Below are positions 42,084-50,661 of a DNA stretch of 64,000 bases, in pieces (the stretch's first letter is position 1; each line of letters starts with the position of its first letter). The DNA comes from Bacillota bacterium. Its GTDB lineage: Bacteria; Bacillota; Sulfobacillia; Sulfobacillales; Sulfobacillaceae. Below the pieces are notes generated by a model that was not told where the DNA came from, made no database searches, and was given only the letters and a program-made list of their open reading frames with translations. Location: assembly GCA_023511625.1 (NCBI GenBank), contig JAIMBD010000003.1:1-64000 (forward strand). The letters run 5' to 3'. Made by a program: the position numbers and the translations under genes.

Positions 42084-43480
42084 TAGCCGATGGCTCCTTC
42101 CATCTCGAACTTGATGAGCCGATTCATTTCCACCGCAAACTCCATAGGCAGTTCGCGGGTGAAGGGCTCGATGAAGCCGAGGACGATGAGCCGGGTGGCC
42201 TCCTCTTCACTCAACCCGCGCGACATCAGGTAGAAGAGCTGCTCCTCGCTGACCTTGGTCACAGTGGCCTCGTGCTCCATCTTGGCCGCGTTGGTGTCGA
42301 CTTCGGCAGTGGGAATGGTATCCGAGGCCGACTCGGCGTCCAGGATGAGGGTGTCGCACTTGACGTGGCTGTGGGCGCCCTCGGCTTCAGGGGCGAAGTG
42401 CACCAGCCCGCGGTAGGTGGCCTTGCCGCCCCGTTGGCTGATGGACTTGGAGACGATGGTGGAGGAGGTGTGGGGCGCGGCGTGGATCATCTTGGCGCCG
42501 GTGTCCTGGTGTTGGCCGCGGCTGGCCACGGCGATGGAGAGCACCATCCCCCGGGCGCCTTCGCCGACCAGGTAGACGGCCGGGTATTTCATGGTCGCCT
42601 TCGAGCCGAAGTTGCCGTCGATCCATTCCATGGTGGCGTTCTTGTAGGCCACGGCCCGCTTGGTCACCAGGTTGTAGACGTTCGGGGCCCAGTTCTGCAC
42701 TGTGGTGTAGCGCATGCGGGCGCCCTCCTTGACCAGGATCTCCACCACCGCCGAGTGCAGCGACTCGGTGCTGTAGACCGGGGCCGTGCACCCCTCCACA
42801 TAGTGGCCGAAAGACCCTTCGTCGGCGATGATCAAAGTGCGCTCGAACTGTCCCATGTTCTGGGAGTTAATCCGGAAGTAGGCCTGCAAGGGGATGTCGC
42901 ACCGGACTCCCTTGGGGAGATAGACGAAGGAGCCCCCTGACCACACCGCCGAGTTGAGGGCCGCGAACTTGTTGTCTTCGGGCGGGATGACGGTGCCGAA
43001 GTACTCGCGCACCAGCTCAGGGTATTCGCGCACGGCGGTGTCGGTGTCGCAGAAGATGATCCCCTTCTCCTCTAAATCCTTGCGAATGCTGTGGTAGACC
43101 ACCTCGGACTCATACTGCGCCGAGACGCCGGCCAGAAACTTCTGTTCCGCCTCGGGGATGCCGAGCCGGTCAAAGGTGTCCTTGATGGCTTGGGGCACCT
43201 CGTCCCAGGTGCGCCCCTGCCGCTCCGACGGTTTGACGTAATAGATGATGTCGTCGAAGTTGAGCTGGCTGAGGTCGGCGCCCCAGGTGGGCATCGGCTT
43301 GCGCAAAAACACGTCCAAGGCGTGCAGGCGGAAGTCCAGCATCCACTTGGGCTCGCCCTTGATGCGGGAGATATCTTCCACCGTCTGGCGCGTCAGGCCC
43401 CGCTGGAACTTCAAGACGCCGACGTCGCCGTCGTTGAAGCCGTACTGGTACTCGGTGTGGACGATGGGTTCGGTGGCCAC
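42083..43480 (-). CDS. sufB: Fe-S cluster assembly protein SufB
   Basis: A 465-aa scaffold subunit of the SufBCD complex that builds Fe-S clusters. It carries the [15 protein letters not shown] start typical of Firmicute SufB, the beta-helix core with [20 protein letters not shown], and the C-terminal [20 protein letters not shown] shared with SufD. The start is GTG with GGGAGGGG. It is the fifth gene of the operon sufC-D-S-U-B. Confidence 0.95.
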   Translation of the reverse strand: MATEPIVHTEYQYGFNDGDVGVLKFQRGLTRQTVEDISRIKGEPKWMLDFRLHALDVFLRKPMPTWGADLSQLNFDDIIYYVKPSERQGRTWDEVPQAIKDTFDRLGIPEAEQKFLAGVSAQYESEVVYHSIRKDLEEKGIIFCDTDTAVREYPELVREYFGTVIPPEDNKFAALNSAVWSGGSFVYLPKGVRCDIPLQAYFRINSQNMGQFERTLIIADEGSFGHYVEGCTAPVYSTESLHSAVVEILVKEGARMRYTTVQNWAPNVYNLVTKRAVAYKNATMEWIDGNFGSKATMKYPAVYLVGEGARGMVLSIAVASRGQHQDTGAKMIHAAPHTSSTIVSKSISQRGGKATYRGLVHFAPEAEGAHSHVKCDTLILDAESASDTIPTAEVDTNAAKMEHEATVTKVSEEQLFYLMSRGLSEEEATRLIVLGFIEPFTRELPMEFAVEMNRLIKFEMEGAIG

Positions 43481-43525
43481 GTGATCCCCTCCCTTTGTCG
43501 CCGCAGGCTCCGCCCGCGGGCGATT

Positions 43526-43978
43526 CTACGCGTCCCCCGCTGGGTTCGGGGGAGAGCCCGACAGCGCCTGCTCCAAGGCGTTGTGCGCCAACGTGGCGCA
43601 CTTGACCCGACTGGGATACCGGGAAACTCCCGACAAGGCCTCTAACTCGCCCAAGTCGTGCTGGGGCCGCTCACCGGTCAAAAACCGCTTGAAATCGCGG
43701 GCCAGGCCCAGCGCCTCCTCCACGGTCTTGCCTTTGACGGCTTCGGTCATCATCGAGGCCGAGGCCATACTGATGGCGCATCCATGACCGGTGAAGCGGA
43801 TGTCGACCACCCGCTGGTCTACCACCTTGACGTCGAGCCGGATCTGGTCCCCACAGGTGGGGTTGAGTAGGCCCACGGTCGCAGTGGCGTCGGGCAACTG
43901 CCCGCGGTTGCGCGGCGATCGGTTGTGGTCGAGGATGGTTTCCCGGTATAGCGCTTCCAGTGAATCGTCCGTGCTCAT
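43526..43978 (-). CDS. sufU: SufU zinc-dependent sulfurtransferase
   Basis: A 150-aa IscU-fold protein that takes persulfide sulfur from SufS. The three conserved Cys are C42 (NPTCGDQ), C67 (GHGCAISMASASM) and C127 (KCATLAHNAL), with D44 as fourth zinc ligand. The insertion between the second and third Cys, longer than in IscU, is characteristic of SufU. Its ATG overlaps the sufS stop (ATGA). Confidence 0.94.
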   Translation of the reverse strand: MSTDDSLEALYRETILDHNRSPRNRGQLPDATATVGLLNPTCGDQIRLDVKVVDQRVVDIRFTGHGCAISMASASMMTEAVKGKTVEEALGLARDFKRFLTGERPQHDLGELEALSGVSRYPSRVKCATLAHNALEQALSGSPPNPAGDA

Positions 43979-45198
43979 TGGCCAAAGTACCTCTTCGTGG
44001 CTTCGACCGCCTCCACCAGACGGTCGATGTCCGACTCGTCGTTGTACAGGTAGAAGCTGGCGCGGGCGGTGGACCCCACGTCCAGCCACTGCATCAACGG
44101 CTGGCAACAGTGATGGCCGGCGCGAATGGCCACGCCGTGGGCATCGAAGACTTGGGCCACGTCGTGGGGATGGATACCGGCTAGATTGAACGCCACCAGT
44201 CCGCCCCGCGGGGCCGGCGGCCCGTACACCGTGACTCCCGGCACGGAAGCCAAGCGCCGGTAGGCGAGTTCCCCGAGGCGACGGTCGTGGGCCTCGATGG
44301 CCTCCATGCCGATGGCTGTCAGGTAGTCCACGGCGGCCCCCAACCCCACGGCCCCGGCGATGTTGGGGGTTCCGCCTTCGAACTTAGCCGGTACGGCAGC
44401 CCACGTGGCGGCGTCGCGGCTGACGTAGGCGATCATCTCCCCGCCGTAGAGGATGGGGTCCATCTCCTCCAAGCGCTCCATGCGCCCCCACAGCACGCCG
44501 ATGCCGGTAGGCCCACACATCTTGTGCCCCGAAAAGGCCAGAAAATCGGCGCCCAATTCCTGGACGCGCGTGACTTGATGGGGCACGGACTGTGCGCCGT
44601 CGACCACCATCACGGCGCCCACCGCATGGGCCATCTCGGCAATGGCCGCGATGGGGTTGATGGTGCCGAGCACGTTGGAGAGGGCCGACAAGGCGACGAG
44701 CCGCGTTTTCGGCCCGATGACGCGCGCTGCGCTTTGCAGGTCGATCGTCCCGTCCGGCGAAAGCTCAATGAACCGCAGCCGCGCCCCCGTCTGCCGACAC
44801 ACCTGCTGCCACGGGATGAGGTTGGAGTGATGCTCCATGGGGGAGGTGACGACCTCGTCACCGGGCTTGAGGTGCCGGGCTGCCCAGCCGCGGGCCACGA
44901 AATTGAGGCCTTCGGTGGTCCCGCGCGTGAACACCACCTCTTCCGGCCGCTCGGCGCCGATGAACGCGGCCACCTTCTGCCGCGCCCCCTCGTACAGGGC
45001 GGTCGCCTCATCGGCCAAGGTGTGCACGCTGCGGTGCACGTTGGCGTTCGACTGCTCGTAGTACCGGCGCACAGCCTCCAGCACTGCCCGCGGCTTCTGC
45101 GCAGTGGCGGCAGAGTCGAGGTAGACCAAGGGGTGCCCGTGGACCTCGCGCCCAAGGATGGGAAAGTCGCGCTTACAGGATGCCAAGGTCGCTGTCAT
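43975..45198 (-). CDS. sufS: cysteine desulfurase SufS
   Basis: A 407-aa PLP enzyme that extracts sulfur from cysteine for cluster assembly. PLP lysine K226 is in FSGHKMCGPTG, and the persulfide cysteine C364 (followed by a second Cys) is in IRAGHHCCQPL, the short-loop form of group II desulfurases that need SufU. The start ATG overlaps the sufD stop (ATGA) and has AAAGGAAG. This is the only cysteine desulfurase in the window; the iscS usually next to mnmA is missing. Confidence 0.95.
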   Translation of the reverse strand: MTATLASCKRDFPILGREVHGHPLVYLDSAATAQKPRAVLEAVRRYYEQSNANVHRSVHTLADEATALYEGARQKVAAFIGAERPEEVVFTRGTTEGLNFVARGWAARHLKPGDEVVTSPMEHHSNLIPWQQVCRQTGARLRFIELSPDGTIDLQSAARVIGPKTRLVALSALSNVLGTINPIAAIAEMAHAVGAVMVVDGAQSVPHQVTRVQELGADFLAFSGHKMCGPTGIGVLWGRMERLEEMDPILYGGEMIAYVSRDAATWAAVPAKFEGGTPNIAGAVGLGAAVDYLTAIGMEAIEAHDRRLGELAYRRLASVPGVTVYGPPAPRGGLVAFNLAGIHPHDVAQVFDAHGVAIRAGHHCCQPLMQWLDVGSTARASFYLYNDESDIDRLVEAVEATKRYFGQ

Positions 45199-46511
45199 TC
45201 CCGGATCTTCCTTTCCACCCGCTCCCAGACCAGGTCGCGCACGGCATCTTGGGGGAGGCGGTCGATGACCGGGGCCAGGAACCCGTGTACCACCAGGCGC
45301 ACGGCTTCGATTTCCGGCAGTCCCCGCGACATCAAGTAGTGCAGCGTGCTCTCTTCCACCGGGCCGGCACTGGCGGCGTGCGCCGCAAAGACGTCGTGCT
45401 CGTCGATCAGGAGCGAGGGCACCGCCTCGGCGCGCGCCGTCGGCGACAGCATCAACGTCTCCTCCCGCTGCCGGGCGTGGCTGCCGCGGGCGCCGCGACG
45501 GATGTGGGTGACGGCCGTCACGGCGCTGCGGGCGCGGCCGTTCATCACCCCGCGCGCGAAGAGGTCGCTCTGGCTGTGCGCCGCTGCGTGTTCGGTGATG
45601 GCGGTGTACTCCTGCTGTTGGGCGCGGTTGCCGAAAAACACCACCGTGGTGCGCCCCTCGGCTCCGGGCCCCTCCAGCGCGGTAAATTGCCGTCCGGCCA
45701 GCACTCCGGCGCCAAATTCGCCCAGGTTCCACGACATCTGCCCGTCGCGCGCCACCCGTGCCGCCCGATGCACGACCGCATCCACCGAGGGACCGAGGTC
45801 TTGGATGGCGTTGTACTCCACGCGGGCTCCCTCCCCGGCGAACACCTCGACCACTGCCGACAGCAGGCGGCGCGCGGCCCCTTCGGGTTCCTGGCTTACG
45901 TAGCGCTCGATCACCCGCACCTGGCTTTCGCGGTCGGCGATGAGGAGGGTGCGCGGGTATAAGGTCACGGCGCTATCTTCTATACAGTACTCGACGGTGA
46001 CGGGTTCCGTCAGCTGCACCCGCGGCGGAACGTAGAGGAAGACGCCGTGTTGCCAGAGTGCGGCGTTGAGCGCGGCGAACTTCGCGCCCTCGGTTCCGAC
46101 GGCACCGTCGCCCACAGGTTCCGCCGCCAGTGCTTGGCCGAGGTACTGGCGCACCAATTCCGGTGCTCGCCGCACGGCATCGGCCAGGTTCCAGCACAGC
46201 ACGCCGGCCGCCGTCCAAGCCGCCGGCAAGGGCGTAGAGCGGTAGCCGCCACGGGTAATTCGGATCCCATCGCGCGGCGCTGCCGGGACCGCCGGGACCC
46301 CTTCGGCCAACACCGGCGCATCCTCCCAGCGGCGCGCCCGGAGGGCACTTTTGGCGCGCTGGGGCAGGGCAGCAGTCGCCGCCAGGGTGCCGGCTTGGTG
46401 GCGCGCCTGCGTCAGCCACGGCGGCTCACCCTGATAGTGTTCGGCCACAAAGGCCGCGATGGACGCGGCGTCGGCAGCTGCCAGCGTGACCACGGCAGTA
46501 TCCTGTTCCAT
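45195..46511 (-). CDS. sufD: Fe-S cluster assembly protein SufD
   Basis: A 438-aa SufB paralogue that pairs with SufB and SufC. It has a helical N-terminal domain, the beta-helix core (VFFGNRAQQQEYTAITEHAA, then SQSDLFARGVMNGRARS), and the C-terminal STLHYLMSRGLPEIEAVRLV helix that binds SufC. The start has GAGGAGGTCC. It follows sufC by 12 bp. Confidence 0.92.
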   Translation of the reverse strand: MEQDTAVVTLAAADAASIAAFVAEHYQGEPPWLTQARHQAGTLAATAALPQRAKSALRARRWEDAPVLAEGVPAVPAAPRDGIRITRGGYRSTPLPAAWTAAGVLCWNLADAVRRAPELVRQYLGQALAAEPVGDGAVGTEGAKFAALNAALWQHGVFLYVPPRVQLTEPVTVEYCIEDSAVTLYPRTLLIADRESQVRVIERYVSQEPEGAARRLLSAVVEVFAGEGARVEYNAIQDLGPSVDAVVHRAARVARDGQMSWNLGEFGAGVLAGRQFTALEGPGAEGRTTVVFFGNRAQQQEYTAITEHAAAHSQSDLFARGVMNGRARSAVTAVTHIRRGARGSHARQREETLMLSPTARAEAVPSLLIDEHDVFAAHAASAGPVEESTLHYLMSRGLPEIEAVRLVVHGFLAPVIDRLPQDAVRDLVWERVERKIRE

Positions 46512-46523
46512 GCTCGGACCTCC

Positions 46524-47297
46524 TCAGGACCCTGACCCGGAGGCGGCCAGCTCGGCGCGCACCCAGTCGTACCCTTTAGCTTCCAGTTCCTGGGCCAAAG
46601 CCCGATCGCCCGACTTCACGATGCGCCCGTCCACCATGATGTGGACGTGGTCGACCGGCAGGTACTGCAGGATCCGCTGGTAGTGGGTGATCAACAACAC
46701 CCCAAATTCTGGGCCCATCAGGGCCTGGACTCCCTTGGCCACCACCTTGATGGCGTCGATGTCGAGCCCGGAGTCGATCTCGTCTAGCACTGCGATGCGG
46801 GGACGCAAAAGCAACATCTGGAGGATTTCGTTGCGCTTCTTCTCGCCTCCGGAAAATCCTTCGTTGAGGTAACGGTTGGCAAAGTGCGGATCCATCTCCA
46901 GAAGCCGCATCGCTTCATCCAACTGGTCCCGGAACTGCTTGAGGGGGATGGGATCGGTCTCCGGACGGCGCGCGTTGATGGCCGCGCGCAGGAAGTTGGC
47001 GGTGGTGACCCCCGACACCTCACTCGGGTACTGCATGGCCAAAAACAGGCCCGCTCGCGCCCGGGCGTCGGGCTTCATGGCCAGAAGGTCCTGTCCATCC
47101 AAGGTGACGCTTCCCGCCGTCACCTGGTAGCGCGGGTGTCCCATCAGCGTCTGGGCCAACGAGGTTTTGCCGGTGCCATTCGGCCCCATGACGGCGTGCA
47201 CCTCGCCGCCTTTGACGGTGAGGGTGACGCCCTTTAGAATCGGCTGGTCGTCCACCGCGACGTGAAGGTCGCGGATCGCTAGAATCGGTGTTGCCAT
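46524..47297 (-). CDS. sufC: SUF ATPase SufC
   Basis: A 257-aa ABC-type ATPase that drives shape changes of SufBD. It shows Walker A GPNGTGKTSL, the Q-loop region, signature SGGEKKRNEI and Walker B IAVLDEIDSGLD. It is the first gene of the SUF operon; the promoter lies about 65 bp upstream. Confidence 0.95.
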   Translation of the reverse strand: MATPILAIRDLHVAVDDQPILKGVTLTVKGGEVHAVMGPNGTGKTSLAQTLMGHPRYQVTAGSVTLDGQDLLAMKPDARARAGLFLAMQYPSEVSGVTTANFLRAAINARRPETDPIPLKQFRDQLDEAMRLLEMDPHFANRYLNEGFSGGEKKRNEILQMLLLRPRIAVLDEIDSGLDIDAIKVVAKGVQALMGPEFGVLLITHYQRILQYLPVDHVHIMVDGRIVKSGDRALAQELEAKGYDWVRAELAASGSGS

Positions 47298-47359
47298 TGC
47301 CCACTCCCCCGGCGGCCCAATCTATTTCCGACTATTTCACTCAGTTTTACCACGATCCT

Positions 47360-47387
47360 AGTCTACCCTGCTGCCGGCAAAAGTCAA
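47360..47387 (-). promoter_or_regulatory. promoter of SUF operon
   Basis: On the minus strand TTGACT (47387-47382), 16 bp, TAGACT (47365-47360). Each hexamer has reasonable sigma-A similarity. The Rrf2 protein encoded at 21022 would be a natural regulator, but no binding site is proven. Confidence 0.45.
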
Positions 47388-47434
47388 TAGCGGCCTGGCG
47401 GGCCGCGGGTAGGGAGACCCAGGGCAGCGAGCCA

Positions 47435-47443
47435 TGGTATACT
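47435..47443 (+). promoter_or_regulatory. extended -10 promoter for yqeG-aroE operon
   Basis: TGG-TATACT forms a good extended -10 about 33 bp upstream of the yqeG start. There is no -35 at the usual distance. Confidence 0.5.
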
Positions 47444-47475
47444 AAAACCAGACCGGGGGAGAGGGGACATGCAGG

Positions 47476-47982
47476 GTGTGGCGCATCTTCCAGCCGAGAC
47501 TCTACGTCCCGTCGATCTATGAAGTCGATTTGGGCCATCTGGCCGGGGCTGGGTACAAAGGGATTATCCTCGACCTGGATAACACCTTGGTGCCGTGGAA
47601 CCATGCCCAGGCGCCGCGTGAGCTGTTGCAATGGGTGGAGCGCGCGCGCGGAGCAGGGTTGCAATTATGCATCGTCTCCAACAATTTAGCCGAGCGGGTG
47701 GAGCGATTTGCGACGCAGCTTGGAGTCATGCACATCGCCCGCGCCGGCAAGCCCCAGCGGCGCGCGTTCACCCGGGCCATGGGCAAGATGGGGACCCAAG
47801 TGGACAACACCGTCGTCATCGGCGATCAGGTCTTCACCGACATTTGGGGCGGCAACCGCCTTTCGCTCTTCACCATCCTGGTGCAGCCGGTCGATGCGCG
47901 AGAGCTCGTCTGGACTCGTTGGATGCGGCACATGGAGCGGTGGGTGGCCCGTCGAGGACTGAAGGACGTGGTCGGCGGCTGA
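47476..47982 (+). CDS. yqeG: YqeG family HAD phosphatase
   Basis: A 168-aa HAD-IIIA phosphatase. The catalytic motif is ILDLDNTLVPW, the Thr/Ser motif is CIVSNN, and motif 4 is VVIGDQVFTDIWGGNR. YqeG-type proteins in Firmicutes are poorly characterised; a phosphatidylglycerophosphate phosphatase relative is known in plants and yeast. In Bacillus the order is yqeG-yqeH-aroE; here the GTPase gene yqeH is missing and aroE follows directly. The start is GTG. Confidence 0.88.
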   Translation: MWRIFQPRLYVPSIYEVDLGHLAGAGYKGIILDLDNTLVPWNHAQAPRELLQWVERARGAGLQLCIVSNNLAERVERFATQLGVMHIARAGKPQRRAFTRAMGKMGTQVDNTVVIGDQVFTDIWGGNRLSLFTILVQPVDARELVWTRWMRHMERWVARRGLKDVVGG

Positions 47983-48029
47983 GGGGGGATGGATGCGGCC
48001 CCTTCGGCGGTGAAGAGAGGAGCAGAGGC

Positions 48030-48830
48030 ATGGCAGATGAGGTCCGGCTGTACGCCGTGTTTGGGTATCCCGTGGCGCACTCCTTGTCGCCGCGCCTGCA
48101 CAATCACGCCTTTCGCCAAGAGGGCATGGCGTGTTACTACGTGCCGGTGGCAGTGAAGCCGGAAGAGCTCGCGGTCAAATTGGAGGCCTTTTATACTGTG
48201 GGCGGGCGCGGCGTGAACCTGACCCGCCCGCTCAAAGAGACGGTGCTCCCGCTGTTGGCCGGTGCCTCCTCCTGGGTACAAGCCACGGGGGCGGCCAATA
48301 CCCTGCGCTGGAGCGAGGCGGGGTGGGTAGGCGACAACACCGACGTCCAAGCCCTGGTGACGCGGATTGGACCGTGGGCCGAGAGCCATCGCGGGCAGCG
48401 GGTGCTGGTCTTGGGCGCTGGTGGGGCGGCTCGGGCGACCGTGGCCGGATTTCGCCATCTGGGGCTTCGGCCGGTGGTGGCGGCACGGCGGCCGGAGCGG
48501 GTAACCTTTGCCGAGGAGGCGATTGCCTGGGAGGCGGCGCCTTTGGCCGGGCCGTGGGCGGCCGTGGTGAACGCCACGCCGCTCGGGCAGCGGGGCGAGT
48601 CGCCGCTGACGCTGGAGGTACCGCTCGAAGCCGGCCAGACCTTGGTCGTGGACTGGGTGTACGTGCCGCGCACGACGGCACTTTTGGCCCGCGCGCGGGC
48701 GCTCGGTTGCCCGACCGTGGACGGGTTGGAGCTCCTGGTGCTTCAGGCCCGCCACGCGTGGCAACACTGGTTCGGCCGCTTGGGGCCGGAGTCCTTGGCC
48801 GAGGCCGTGGCCGATCTGGACCATGCATGA
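48030..48830 (+). CDS. aroE: shikimate dehydrogenase
   Basis: A 266-aa enzyme that reduces 3-dehydroshikimate to shikimate with NADPH. It has the substrate motif GYPVAHSLSP, catalytic Lys in VNLTRPLKE, the conserved Asp in GDNTDVQAL, the nucleotide loop VLGAGGAARA and the C-terminal GLELLVLQARHAWQHWFG. It starts at ATG 48030 after GAGAGGAGCAGAGG. It opens a run of shikimate genes: aroE, aroC, aroK-aroB, aroQ. Confidence 0.93.
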   Translation: MADEVRLYAVFGYPVAHSLSPRLHNHAFRQEGMACYYVPVAVKPEELAVKLEAFYTVGGRGVNLTRPLKETVLPLLAGASSWVQATGAANTLRWSEAGWVGDNTDVQALVTRIGPWAESHRGQRVLVLGAGGAARATVAGFRHLGLRPVVAARRPERVTFAEEAIAWEAAPLAGPWAAVVNATPLGQRGESPLTLEVPLEAGQTLVVDWVYVPRTTALLARARALGCPTVDGLELLVLQARHAWQHWFGRLGPESLAEAVADLDHA

Positions 48831-49416
48831 GGGGTGGGCGGCGGCCCAAGCGTCGACCTTGGCGGCACTGGGCTTGCCGTGGGCCGGCGGCGGCACGGTG
48901 CCGAGTTGGCGGCGGCGCGGGTATGCGGCGGGCACGGCGGCAGTCTTGGGGGGATGGATGGCGTTTGCCCTGCCGAATTGGCCGAGCTGGCTTGTGGCGG
49001 CGTTGGCGGCCGTGTGGGCGGCCGTGGCGTGGGTAGACGGGACCGAGGCCATCATCCCTAACCGCTTGGTGGCGTTGACGGTGGCCTTAGGCGGCCTCGG
49101 GCGCGCGTTCGGGCACGACGGCCTTTGGCCGCAGGCGGTACTGATGGGGGTGGGCTTGTTTTTGTTTTTGGGTGTGGCCCACCTGTGGTCGCGAGGCGGC
49201 TTAGGCATGGGCGACGTCAAGTTCGGAGCCGCGTTGGGTTTTGCGTTGGCGTGGCCGACGGCAGTGTGGACCACGGCCCTTGGCCTGTGGACGGCTGCGG
49301 CGTGGGCCGGTATCGGGATGTGGCTCGGCCGACGGCCTCCGAAGCGCGCCATCGCCCTGGGCCCCTTCTTGGTGTTGGGAGCCGTCATCGGGCTGACGGT
49401 GTGGCCGCGGCACTGA
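48823..49416 (+). CDS. type IV prepilin peptidase (A24), short form
   Basis: A 197-aa membrane protein with six or so helices carrying both catalytic aspartates of the A24 peptidases, D72 in VDGTEAIIPNR and D131 in GLGMGDVKFG. These enzymes cleave leader peptides of type IV pilins and competence pseudopilins. The N-terminal cytoplasmic methylase domain with its Cys pairs is absent, so it may only cleave and not methylate. It overlaps aroE by 8 bp. No pilin genes are in the window. Confidence 0.85.
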   Translation: MHEGWAAAQASTLAALGLPWAGGGTVPSWRRRGYAAGTAAVLGGWMAFALPNWPSWLVAALAAVWAAVAWVDGTEAIIPNRLVALTVALGGLGRAFGHDGLWPQAVLMGVGLFLFLGVAHLWSRGGLGMGDVKFGAALGFALAWPTAVWTTALGLWTAAAWAGIGMWLGRRPPKRAIALGPFLVLGAVIGLTVWPRH

Positions 49417-49445
49417 ACAGGCGGGTCGGGCCATCGGACAACCAA

Positions 49446-49467
49446 ACAATTGGACCAGACAATTGGA
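49446..49467 (+). repeat. tandem ACAATTGGA repeat upstream of aroC
   Basis: ACAATTGGA occurs at 49446-49454 and again at 49459-49467, a 13-bp period, in an AT-rich patch 12 bp before the aroC ATG. Each unit contains the palindrome CAATTG. It could bind a regulator on successive faces of the helix. Confidence 0.4.
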
Positions 49468-49479
49468 TAAGCGGAAACA

Positions 49480-50661
49480 ATGCGGGGGAAAGGGGTAGGT
49501 ACGTTGGGTCGGTGGCGGTGGTTGACGGCAGGCGAGTCGCATGGGCCGGGCTTGGTGGGGATCGTAGAAGGGGTGCCGGCGGGGGTGCCGCTGACCCGCG
49601 AGACCATCGACCGCGACTTGGCCCGCCGGCAGAAGGGGTACGGCCGAGGCGGACGCATGTCCATCGAGCGCGACGCCGTCCAGATCTGGGGCGGGGTGCG
49701 CCACGGGCGTACCTTGGGTTCGCCGGTGGCACTGGTAGTACCCAACCGCGACTTCGAGAACTGGCGTGAGAGCATGTCGCCGGATCCGGGCCAGCCCGAC
49801 CGCGTGGTGACGCGCCCCCGCCCAGGCCACGCCGACCTCGTGGGCGGCATCAAGTACCGGCACCGCGACCTGCGCAACGTCCTGGAGCGCGCCTCGGCCC
49901 GGGAGACCACCATGCGAGTGGCTCTGGGGGCAGTGGCCCGCGCCTTTTTGGAGGCCGTGGGGATCCGGGTGACGGGCCATGTGCTCCGCATCGGGGACGT
50001 GGCTGTGGCCGAGCGCGAATGGAGCTGGGAAGCGCTTCAGCGCGCCGAGGACTCGCCGGTGCGGGTGGCCGATCCCAGTGTGGAGGCGGAGATGATGGCC
50101 CGCATCGACCAGGCCAAGGCCGACGGCGACACCTTGGGTGGAGTGTTCGAGGTGGTGGCCTTCGGCCTGCCGGTGGGCTTGGGCAGTTACGTGCATTGGG
50201 ACCGGCGCCTGGAAGGGCAGCTGGCCCAGGCCTTGATCTCCATCCCGGCCATGAAGGCGGTAGAGGTGGGAACGGGATTTGCCCAGGCCGAAAAGCCTGG
50301 ATCGGCCGTGCACGACCCCATTCGTTGGACCCAAGCGCACGGGTGGGAGCGCGCCTCGAACCGCGCCGGCGGCATCGAGGGGGGGATCACCACCGGCATG
50401 CCGCTGCGCGTCCGGGTGGCGATGAAACCCTTGTCCACGTTGATGTCGCCGCTTGGGTCGGTGGACATCGAGAGCAAGGAGCCGTTCTTGGCTCAGGTAG
50501 AGCGTTCCGACGTCACGGCCGTCCCTGCCGCCAGCGTGGTAGGGGAGGCCATGGTCTTGCACGTCTTGGCCGACGCCGTGCTGGAAAAGTTTGGGGGCGA
50601 TTCGCTGGAGGAGGTCGCCCAGCGCATGCACCAGTGGGAGCAGTATGTCCGAACGTATTAA
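49480..50661 (+). CDS. aroC: chorismate synthase
   Basis: A 393-aa FMN-dependent enzyme making chorismate from EPSP. Signatures are WLTAGESHGPGLVGIVEGVP, RHRDLRNVLERASARETTMR and the C-terminal DVTAVPAASVVGEAM. ATG 49480 adds eight residues before the usual N-terminus; TTG 49504, nine bases after GGGGGAAAGGGG, may be the true start. The 3' end overlaps aroKB by 17 bp. Confidence 0.95.
   Translation: MRGKGVGTLGRWRWLTAGESHGPGLVGIVEGVPAGVPLTRETIDRDLARRQKGYGRGGRMSIERDAVQIWGGVRHGRTLGSPVALVVPNRDFENWRESMSPDPGQPDRVVTRPRPGHADLVGGIKYRHRDLRNVLERASARETTMRVALGAVARAFLEAVGIRVTGHVLRIGDVAVAEREWSWEALQRAEDSPVRVADPSVEAEMMARIDQAKADGDTLGGVFEVVAFGLPVGLGSYVHWDRRLEGQLAQALISIPAMKAVEVGTGFAQAEKPGSAVHDPIRWTQAHGWERASNRAGGIEGGITTGMPLRVRVAMKPLSTLMSPLGSVDIESKEPFLAQVERSDVTAVPAASVVGEAMVLHVLADAVLEKFGGDSLEEVAQRMHQWEQYVRTY

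Noticed and set aside
43091-43645. Long plus-strand frames running antisense through the SUF genes
   Set aside because: They are mirror images of strong genes; the sense products have all family motifs and proper starts.
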